The notes under the pieces: model-generated
Databases searched by the model: none
Seen by the model: the letters and a program-made list of their open reading frames with translations, nothing else
Told to the model about the DNA's origin: nothing
NCBI GenBank assembly: GCA_025526995.1
Contig: JAHLKG010000002.1
Span: forward strand, 372,001-436,000
From: Powellomyces hirtus
Lineage: Eukaryota > Chytridiomycota > Chytridiomycetes > Spizellomycetales > Powellomycetaceae
Direction: 5' to 3'
DNA: 64,000 nt
Position numbers and translations under genes: made by a program
Part shown: in pieces, positions 1 to 7,958 of the stretch
Layout: every line of letters starts with the position of its first letter
How positions within the stretch are numbered: the first letter of the stretch is position 1

Positions 1-502
1 CCCCGGAGGAAATCTCAGCAATGTTTTGATTGAGGTTTCCAGCGTAGACGCATCCAATTGACTGAGCTCCTTCAATCCATGGTCGACGTCCTGGGATTTT
101 CGTGCAGCTTTTGGGCTTTCCTTTGGTCCGCTTTCCTTTGGTACATTGTTTTGAGCCGACGGCGTTTTCTTCAATACAGGTGCTTCCGCAACGGGCTTTT
201 GTTTGCGGGAAGGGGTCACGTTCACAGGCTCTTCATCACTCTCTGCAGAACCAGAGTCCCCAGGCAGTACATTTTCGAGGGCGGCAAAGTATCCTGAACG
301 AGATAGGTGATGAGTATGTAAATCTGCGTCACCTCACGACGAGGTCCTGCTCATGCATACCAGAAGGAGTGCGTGTCGAGTTGGCATCGGTCTTCGCGGA
401 TGTGCTTTTCTGCGATTTGGAGCGCGACGAGGGAGACGCGGACTCTTGTTCCTTCTTACCCCTCTTGTTCGAGACGGAGACAGTTTCCCACGAGGAGGGC
501 AT
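1..502 (-). CDS. Hypothetical Ser/Lys-rich protein, 5' part only
   Basis: Gene running off the left edge. The likely start is the ATG at 502-500, opening MPSSWETVSVSNKRGKK and then a serine/lysine-rich disordered stretch. A short intron near 345-290 (donor GTGAGG, acceptor CTCGTTCAG) appears to join it to an exon reading GYFAALENVLPGDSGS. A third block near 75-1 reads LKELSQLDASTLETSIKTLL, a leucine-rich helical segment in another frame, so a further intron is likely near 165-95. The basic, disordered start suggests a nuclear protein, which is inference. I do not recognise the family. The gene is head-to-head with the two-TM protein at 714 across a 211-bp gap containing a CACGTGAC element. 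The start is fairly sure; the internal splicing is not. Confidence 0.45.
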
Positions 503-617
503 AGCGTGTGTGTTTCTTAATGTGTTCTGGTGTGAGGATGTCGGGAGATCTTGGGGGATTGTGCTTTTGTGTAAGACGCCTTGGACGCAAGTGAGAGATC
601 GAAAGTGACGGCACACC

Positions 618-625
618 CACGTGAC
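618..625. promoter_or_regulatory. GTCACGTG (Cbf1/bHLH-type) element in divergent promoter
   Basis: CACGTGAC on the plus strand lies between two head-to-head starts at 502 (-) and 714 (+). The same octamer recurs at 7724, 23504, 46301 and 53604, each time in a 5' intergenic gap. The family reading is RTCACRTG, known from yeast Cbf1; binding here is inferred. Confidence 0.45.
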
Positions 626-713
626 CGTCGCGCGGATGCTCTGCCGTCAAAAGCTCTGCCAATTTTTGACGGCATGCGCTTTCGGGGTTGAAACTCACAG
701 CAAAGAAGCAAAG

Positions 714-1250
714 ATGGTCTTTCTTGAGAAGCAGATCCTCGATCACCTGGGCTACTGGATCCAAACTTCAAAACACCAGCTATCTCCCGAAGAAAAAGAA
801 TGCGTCAAGTTCTACGATAAATCCCCAATCTACTTTGGCATCGCCAACTTCGCCGTATGGGGCAGCTTAGCCTACTACACCCTCGACTTCCGCGCCTTCT
901 TCAACCCAAACGCCAATACGACAGGCTCTCCACCACCAACACAAGCACCCGTCAAAAAGATGGCTCCGGCTCAGCCACTGTCTAGAACACCAAAATTCAC
1001 ACCGGCCGTTAGACCTGTGATGCCAGCGTGGATAACCCTGTGGGGTATTGCGGCGATATCGGCCGGCGCGTTCGCGAGCACGTACTATACGAGCAAATGG
1101 GCTGCCCGGCAGTGCTTGCAGTGTTTCATTGATATGGAGGATAAAAAGTCGCAGCTTTATTTGGCGACCCGTCAACTATTGAAAGAGCATAACGCGGATG
1201 CGAAACAATATTTCAAGGTTGAAAAACATAGGCTGAAGCGCATCGAGTGA
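714..1250 (+). CDS. Small protein with two membrane segments (hypothetical)
   Basis: Single-exon ORF of 178 aa from the ATG at 714. An in-frame ATG at 636 and a non-ATG extension to 621 lie upstream, but the ATG at 714 gives the cleanest N-terminus. Residues about 45-65 (FGIANFAVWGSLAYYTL) and 107-128 (AWITLWGIAAISAGAFAST) are hydrophobic and likely membrane-spanning. They are separated by a Pro/Thr/Lys-rich linker, and the C-terminus is basic and helical with a small Cys pair (QCLQCF). The two-TM hairpin with a charged tail resembles many small mitochondrial or ER membrane proteins, but I recognise no family. Start and stop are clear, and the frame is preserved over the whole length. It shares a divergent promoter with the partial gene at 502. 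Confidence 0.6.
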   Translation: MVFLEKQILDHLGYWIQTSKHQLSPEEKECVKFYDKSPIYFGIANFAVWGSLAYYTLDFRAFFNPNANTTGSPPPTQAPVKKMAPAQPLSRTPKFTPAVRPVMPAWITLWGIAAISAGAFASTYYTSKWAARQCLQCFIDMEDKKSQLYLATRQLLKEHNADAKQYFKVEKHRLKRIE

Positions 1251-1410
1251 TTGCGAGCTCGCAAGCCTCTTCATAGTACATAGAATACGGATAGTTGAGA
1301 ATGAAGAAGCGGCAAGTTATTGTGGCAACATCAATGTGACCATAACAAGCCTGTGTCTACCATGCGATCCAGATGTGTTTCGGAGTTTCAGAATTCAGTC
1401 TAAGGGCCAC

Positions 1411-3858
1411 TTAAGATCGGAGTTCGGGGCCCTGGGTGTGATATACCCACGAACGCTGTCTGGGCACGTTGTCATTGTGGTAGCCCGGCCAATGTGATAC
1501 GCCAACAGGTCCACCCGCCGCGATGAATCCATTTCGCTCATACCGTGGAGGTGAATTTGTCCACGTAGGACGTACAATTGGCACTTCCGAATATCTTGGA
1601 CCCGCCCAGCTTGCCCGTTGGACCGGTTCGTGAATTACGTTCACTCGGGGTTGCTCATCTCGCTGAGTAGAGTACGTCCACGCGTGATGCGCGATTGGAA
1701 TCTTCGGATCTCGTGACCGTGACCACGTTGACACTCCAGCAGGTTCGCTCATCATCGCATTAGCTGCTCTCGTTTGCAAAAGGTGCCGGAAATCGCGATT
1801 CGCTGTCGATGCTGATGTTGTGGTTGTTGGTCGTCGGGCTTTCTTGGCGCGCTCGGCCGCTTGCCGATCTCGAGCTTCGTGCCGTGCTATACGCGTGCAT
1901 TTGGGCTCCACATTTTCAGTACGGTAGTGGACCTGAACCGGACGATTTGGTGGAGGTGAGATGGAGCTCTGCCGGTTATCCGGTATCAAGCGATTTTGGC
2001 AATTTTGATCGCCTCGTCCTGAGGTTTCTCCGCGGAATTGCTCATCTGCCAATCTCAAAAGTTCTGGGTCCTTAGCTTTTACAATGTTGATCACATTCGA
2101 CAGCCGTTCCCTCTTTAAGGCCAGGTCATCCTTTGCAATACTAACGACTTCCCGGACGTGTTTCGCAATAAGGTCTCCCGCGGTTCTGCGAAACCGTATT
2201 CCCATCAGCGTATGCCATCTTGTATCGGGCAAGTTGCGGTACTCCATCACCAGGCCGGCACGGTGGTCTGGGTGGCAGGCTGAATGGGTATGTATTACAA
2301 AGATCGCTCTGTAAGATTCAGGTGATAATATGCATCCATCAAGAAAATCGTCAGAGAGGATTCCGGGGACAGTAGGAGTGACGGTCGCTGTTGTTTGCTT
2401 TCCGCGCCGGTCGAGGGCGGAACTAGCAGCTTTGCGACGTTCAGCAGAACGCCCGTTCTTGTCGCATCGTAGGGAAGGGGCCCTATCTGCTCCTTCTGTC
2501 TTTGCGCTTCGCAGTAAATGCGCAATGTGCTTGTCCACGATATCCTCAGACGTGTAATGCAGGAAAGGCGATGTGGGATGTTTGATCGAGAGCTTGTACG
2601 CGAACTCGGTTTTGTACAGTGTTACGCTGTAGGGTTCCGGGTTGAGTGACATCTCATTGTCAGTATCACGATCGTCCATTTTCGTGGGCATTGACCAATA
2701 GTACTGAAGATAGAGAGGTACAATTTTGGAATCGATAACCTCAGTGGAAGATGTGTCTGTAAGAGGAAATGAGAACGGGTGCTTCAATCAGGAGCATGTG
2801 TACGTGATCTTCACCTCCGATTATGCTGTTTTGTGAGTAGCTCTTGTCCCAGGCGTCGCTTGCAGCACGATCCGCTCTTGGCTGCAATGAAGAAGCAGCC
2901 ATTGACTTGGCGAGAAGCGACGGGCGTCGTGAGCTGATCGTTTCCACGGTCTTCAGCCAACGGAAAGCCAGCAAGTCCCCTTCGGCCTACAAGAGCTGGG
3001 CAGTTAGATTGGTGCAGTTTCCGCTGAGAATCCTTGTCAAGGCGTACTTTAAGAGCTTCAAGTTCTCTGCATACTGCGTTCTGCATATCAATCCAGGGCA
3101 TGCGATCAAAGTCAATACGAAGCAGCTCCACATGTCTGTAGGAACGAACTAGCTCTTTGAAGAAAAGTGAAGCAGTGCCGGTCGTTGAGATGCAGAACTC
3201 GAGGTGGTATCTGGATCCGTGACAAGAGATGTTTGAGATATATAGCAAAGAGTATGCTAGAGTACTAGCGGCTAACCTTTGCGGATCTCCCCGGCACGAT
3301 TCAACTCTCTTCTTGATAAGGTCTCCAAATCCCAGAAAGTCGTGCTGGTTCAGCCGTTCCCTCTCAGTGTTCTTTCCCCATCCAGCCTGTTGGCCAAGCG
3401 AGCAGATATTAAAAAGAGTGCATCGAAACTCCCAGCGTGTGAGCGGATCGGCTACATCAGCGATCTCCAGCGTTTGTTGCTGGGGGAAGCTTTCTTTCGG
3501 CGGGTGAATGGTAAGTTGATATGGCACTCCCGGTAAAGACCTTGTCCATGGAACTGTATTCGACGTGGTGTCAGCTTGACAAATCCCAGTGCAACATTGA
3601 TATGCAGCAACTTTGCCACCTTATGAGGGTAAGCTATGGGCTCAACGCACATGTAGCATCATCATTAGTTGCGGTCAAAAGTGAATTTTCGACGCGATTT
3701 AGATCATCTCGTTTGTTTGTAAATGGAATTCGGTGAAGAAAGGAGGGATAGACTTCAGCATTTTCGATTTCACTGCTTGGCGGTTGTGCTCTGTTCAGTG
3801 CCTTTTGGGGCACTGACCGCTTGTGCGTTTCTTTCTTCAGGAGAAATGGGTCCTCCAT
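1411..3858 (-). CDS. Two-part protein with SAS-6/XRCC4-head-like halves (multi-exon, uncertain model)
   Basis: Multi-exon minus-strand gene, probably starting at the ATG at 3858 (MEDPFLLKKETHKRSVPQ). The first half (about 3540-2980) contains VPYQLTIHPPKESF, LEIADVADPL, DFLGFGDLIKKRVESC and, across an intron (GTTAGC..CCAG near 3273-3210), YHLEFCISTTGTASL and RHVELLRIDFDR. The order and spacing match the SAS-6 N-terminal domain pattern (DxxDP..., DFxxFP..xIxLLxxC, RFxLxL..., HLxLxF). The second half reads AYKLSIKHPTSPF, then LVMEYRNLPDTRWHTLMGIR and VREVVSIAKDDLALKRERL, and looks like a diverged repeat of the same domain. A clean acceptor (TTTCCTCTTACAG) near 2760 argues that both halves belong to one gene. 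The C-terminus carries three Trp-rich repeats. No long coiled coil is obvious. The SAS-6 identity is a resemblance read by eye and the exon joins near 2950 are unresolved. Confidence 0.4.
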
Positions 3859-4664
3859 AGCGATTGACAGGTGAGCCACAGCGCGCATTGACGGGTTTCC
3901 TGTCGCGCCAGCCCCTGGTTGCTTACATAACAGGCTTAAGCATATGATAATACCGGTAGGTAACGCGACCCCCGTTCAATTATTTTTCGAGCAAGCAGCC
4001 TCCAGTTACGTGCAACTGGCGTCGGTCGGGCGCTGGGCTGGGGAGCATAGCAGCCTCAGTTACGTGCGACTCCCGGGGGGGGGGGGGGGGCTGGCCTGGT
4101 CTGCGATGTGTGACGCCGCTGAGGAGGTGCCCTGGGGGATGATGTGGGGCCAAGGGTAAAAAGTCACTTCAAGGACCATCTGATCCGGGTACGGAGTTAT
4201 GACCAGCCATGCCAGTGCTCGCTTTGCCTCTCGTGCTTGGGAATGGCCGGCAAAGGTTGGCATGCTGCGCGCAAGGTGGTTCATGTAGGTGACCGTAAAA
4301 TGCCGGCACGCTGCGCGCGCAAGATATCTTATGTGAAAGGTGGTAAAATGTCGACAGGCATGACTGGATAGAACAAAATATTGACTTCAGAAAATCATGA
4401 CACTGCAACCTCATTCAACCAAATGTTTGGACACTCCTTTCTTACGCTTTGGCAGCGCACCGCACTCATAATCACTTTGCAGTCCGAACACCGAAAACTA
4501 TTTATTAATATATATGACACAGTCCTGTTACTACGGAAGTAGATAAGCTCGCGTAACTGTAAAGTGTCAGAGCCTTTATCTAGAATCTTGAATTCCAACT
4601 AAGGAATGTAGCTTTCGAGATCTTGCTTGCCTCCCAATGCGAAGGTTTGAATTTCAGTCACAGA
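3859..4664. other. Intergenic region with a G16 run and short repeats
   Basis: No convincing coding sequence. It holds two near-copies of CAGTTACGTGCRACT (4013-4028 and 4057-4071), a run of 16 G at 4075-4090, and a degenerate two-unit repeat at about 4258-4352. The last part is presumably the CstF64 promoter. Confidence 0.6.
4258..4352. repeat. Degenerate tandem repeat, two units of about 46 bp
   Basis: Unit 1 starts GGCATGCTGCGCGC and ends CGTAAAATGCC. Unit 2 starts GGCACGCTGCGCGC and ends GGTAAAATGTC. They are similar over their full length with small indels. The function is unknown. Confidence 0.5.
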
Positions 4665-6237
4665 ATGTCAGGACGACCATCGAGAGTCGTATTTGGTACG
4701 TCTTCGTTGTCAGTATATATGGGTCTGGCGTATGTCTCATTTCTACTGCATGTTTATTTCACCACAGTTGGAAACATTCCATGTACGACACCTTGCATTT
4801 CGCTTTAACTGGGTCGCCACTTGATATTAAATGACTCCTTTCATGCACAGATGATCTGACAGAGACCCAGCTGATTGACATATTCAAAGAAGTCGGCCCA
4901 GTTGTCTCCTTCCGCCTCGTTTTTGACCGTGACACTGGCAAGCCGAAAGGATATGGGTTCTGCACGTTTCAAGGTCAGTGGCGAACAATGACATATAATT
5001 GCTGGTGTGAACGAACGGCTGAACTATGATATTTGGATAATTTGCGTCAGATGCCGAAACTGCAGCTAGTGCAGTCAGAAACCTGAACAACTACGATGTA
5101 GGAGGACGACAACTGCGGATTGACTTTGCTGAGAGCGACAAAGAAGATCCGGGCGCGGGAGGCGGCCCACCTGCGGGAGGTGCTCGACAGCAACCAGTGG
5201 ACGATGTATGAATGGCAATTTTATTCTCGCACCGCATATTGAAAATCACAGCTGAAGTCCACTTTTGCCCAGCGCAAACTTCCGCAAGCTCAGGCACCTA
5301 TACAGCCAGTCGTTCAACCAGCACCGACAATGCAACAAGGCCCACCACCGCAGCCTTCCACTGAAGCAATTAACAAACTGCTGGCTTCATATCCACCCGA
5401 GCAGATGCTAGAAGTCCTTGCTCAAATGAAGGTATACTCGCCATATTACGTCACAGAGAGTTACGGCGAGAGAAGCAATGCTTATCGCTGTAATCCCATT
5501 CTATTAGGTCCACATACAAAGCAGCCCTGACCAAGTTCGGACGCTTCTGACTGAACAGCCTCAACTATCATATGCACTCTTCCAAGCACTGTTGGTCATG
5601 AATGTGGTCGAACCCGCAATCATGCAGGTATGCTCACGAGCATGCGGACACGAGACTTCTGAAAGCGGGGTTTTGACAAGCTTCATTCATAGCGTATACT
5701 ACAAAGCCAGGCTGGACCATTACAAATGCAGCAGGCTCCTCAAGTTGCTCCACAGCAGATGCCGACGTCTGCGTTGAACCTTGCAGGTGGCATTCCGCAG
5801 CTGCAAGCTCAACAGGCGCAGTTCCAAAGGCAGCAAACCCCTCAGATGCCTTTAGCTGGGATGGGCGGCCCGGTGCAGATGCCCGGAATGCCAAACCTCA
5901 ATCCGCAGCTGAGTAAGTCATTATCATTCTTCTCTATCACTTGTGGGTTGCTGACAAGTGTGTGAATCGACAGTGACACCGGATATGTTACAAGAGCAGC
6001 AAAAGGTGGACTAATTCTTCGCTTGATGCCTTCCTATCCCATGCTGATACTGAATCTCTTCCAAAACAGCAACTATTATTGCAAGTGCTCAATTTGACAC
6101 CGGATCAGATACAAGCCCTTCCGGCCGGCGACAGGGAAAGAATCTTGCAGTTGGTATGTGCGTCTTCCTCTGCTTCATGAAAGTGCAATATGCTGAATCT
6201 ATGGGTACCACAGAGGGCACAAATTCTTGGACAGTAG
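4665..6237 (+). CDS. CSTF2: Cleavage stimulation factor 64-kDa subunit (CstF64/Rna15 homologue)
   Basis: RNA-binding subunit of the CstF/CF IA complex that recognises the downstream GU-rich element during pre-mRNA 3'-end formation in the nucleus. By eye: exons 4665-4695, 4768-4782, 4851-4973, 5051-5205, 5252-5431, 5508-5627, 5693-5912, 5974-6005, 6070-6153 and 6214-6237, total 984 nt, 327 aa, all in phase. The RRM is at residues about 8-85: RNP2 is VVFVGNIPYDL and RNP1 is KGYGFCTF. A hinge follows ([20 protein letters not shown] and [20 protein letters not shown]), which binds CstF77/Rna14 in the family. Then come a Gln/Pro/Met-rich segment and the conserved C-terminal helix [17 protein letters not shown], which binds Pcf11 in the family. 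Exon 2 is only 15 nt. The protein is shorter than human CSTF2 and close to yeast Rna15 (296 aa). It ends 16 nt from the stop of the convergent TMEM208 gene. Confidence 0.95.
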
Positions 6238-6253
6238 GCTCTATCGGACGCTA

Positions 6254-6982
6254 TCATCCTCTCGAGTATTTCACTTTCTGCTTCTGCTGTTTCTTCCCTG
6301 GCATCGGTGCTTCCATTGCCGGCCCTCGTCCCAGCATTGGTGCTACCTGATAGGTTAGGGGGTGAGACGCGTGAGAAGAGCACGGCGAGCACCAGGGCAA
6401 TAAAAAGGTTGCTTTCACTGTGATAGAGAAGAGCGGCGCTGATAGAACAGCTTACCTTCTTATATAACGTATATGCCGCGAAGATTGGAACGACAATATA
6501 CGTCCACCAGAACTCTATTCACGGAGATCAGTCCACGTCCAACGAGATCTATGCTTTGAAGAGGAAAGAATGCAAACACTTACTGCTCGAAATGAATGCG
6601 GTTGTAAGAAGCACAAACCAGCCGATATATATGACATCGAACATGTATGCCACCAGTCCCTCGCCGGAGAGATCAAAACCGGCATCCTCAACTGTTCCAT
6701 TCGCGATTGTAGCCGTGGCCGAAGCGCTCAGAGATCGGTACAGCCACACAAAGATGCCGTTGACCACTCCACAGCCAATCATCTGCGACAATGTGAAACT
6801 GTTCCAGTGGTATATGATTCGCCATGCTGCGTAGACGGCCACAATGGCGGCATGGTATTTTCGCAGATTTCCAAGAGCTTGCGTGTTCTTTTCGTAGATC
6901 TTCTTTGCAGAGCCCTTCGCCTATAAAACATTTCGGTAAATCATTGAATGGAACTGGGTTTTCCATATGGCGGAGTTACCAT
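6254..6982 (-). CDS. TMEM208: TMEM208/SND2-like ER membrane protein
   Basis: Predicted 163-aa ER membrane protein of the TMEM208 family, implicated in SRP-independent targeting (SND2 in yeast). Exons by eye: 6982-6980 (the ATG codon alone), 6920-6584, 6514-6456 and 6346-6254, total 492 nt in phase. The N-terminus AKGSAKKIYEKNTQALGN matches the family's basic start followed by a first membrane hairpin. Hydrophobic segments follow around AAIVAVYAAWRIIYHW, MIGCGVVNGIFVWLY, VIYIGWFVLLTTAF and FWWTYIVVPIFAAYTLY. The C-terminus is short and Gln/Lys-rich (GKKQQKQKVKYSRG), as in the family. The first intron begins GTAACT immediately after the initiator ATG and ends TTTTATAG. The family call rests on length, topology and both termini. 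Confidence 0.82.
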
Positions 6983-7207
6983 GTTGTAAGTGTGAAGGAA
7001 CGAGAGATATGCTGCGGACGCGAATTTAACAACAGGCAACGTACCGGTAACGCCCAAATAACAAACAATAGTTTGATAATCATTACCAACTACGTTCTCG
7101 AGCGCACCGGCTACTTTGCAGATATCTGCTTCAATCATGTACTAACATAACTAGCATTCACAGCAAGAAATATTTGCTTCTTTCAACAACACGAGCTCAA
7201 ATGAGTT

Positions 7208-7654
7208 TTAATTCCTCCCGTTTCGCCGCCAGTCTTTCCTAAACACCTTCAACGCCTCCCTGAAGGCCTTCTCTTCTTGAAATCCTTTCTGAATATTGAA
7301 TACAGATTGTACGCAAGGAGCCAGATCGTGCGAAGTGCAGACATGATAGTCTCGCGAACGACCTTGACCTGAAGCAATGACCTTCTCCGTCATCTTCCCC
7401 TCTAAGCACTGCTGAAATGTTATTCCAGATCTAGCCGAAGGAAATTTCAAGAGATATTGTATCTGCTCGGTTGAGAAGTATGCGGAGCCCAGGTAATAGC
7501 TGGCAGCCGGATCTGACTCTAGTCGTACTTGCGCGTCGGAGTCCTTGTTGAAGTTTAGCAGGTCGTTCAAGTACAGCTTTAGACGCATTTGGAGTTTGGG
7601 ATCGGCTCTCAGAGTTCTCAACGCAAGTTCATGTTCTTTGGTGTTCTCTGACAT
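7208..7654 (-). CDS. Hypothetical 148-aa protein
   Basis: Single-exon ORF from the ATG at 7654 to the stop at 7208. It is soluble and mixed-charge, with predicted helices (HELALRTLRADPKLQMRLKL, EEKAFREALKVFRKDWRRNG) and no signal peptide or membrane segment. I do not recognise a domain. It is head-to-head with the CFIm68-like gene (305-bp gap, containing GTCACGTG at 7724), and an early-start intronless gene in such a position is plausible. The basic C-terminal helix KVFRKDWRRNGRN might bind nucleic acid or membrane, which is speculation. The uninterrupted frame and good start context support it being real. Confidence 0.6.
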   Translation of the reverse strand: MSENTKEHELALRTLRADPKLQMRLKLYLNDLLNFNKDSDAQVRLESDPAASYYLGSAYFSTEQIQYLLKFPSARSGITFQQCLEGKMTEKVIASGQGRSRDYHVCTSHDLAPCVQSVFNIQKGFQEEKAFREALKVFRKDWRRNGRN

Positions 7655-7723
7655 TCTGCAACTCTTTCCGATTCAATCAAACGAAATGCCAGAGACGTGA
7701 GAGCGCAGTTGATCAATCAACAG

Positions 7724-7731
7724 GTCACGTG
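7724..7731. promoter_or_regulatory. GTCACGTG element in divergent promoter
   Basis: GGTCACGTGC lies between the head-to-head starts at 7654 (-) and 7959 (+). It is the same octamer as at 618, 23504, 46301 and 53604. Confidence 0.45.
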
Positions 7732-7958
7732 CTCTTGTGACCATTGTTACCATAGAACCCATAATGGGACTCGCGGGTAGTTGTGTCATGAATCGACGAA
7801 GCCTAGCTGGGAAGCAAGATCGTCGTTCCCAAACTTACATTTTACGTATCGTATACGGTAAGTCGATGTTACGCTTTCGAGGCTGATGCTCATTCTTGTT
7901 GATAGACTGACGCGACAAGTGTTTCTGTACCTTCAGGCGTTGCGCCTCTCAACCCCTG

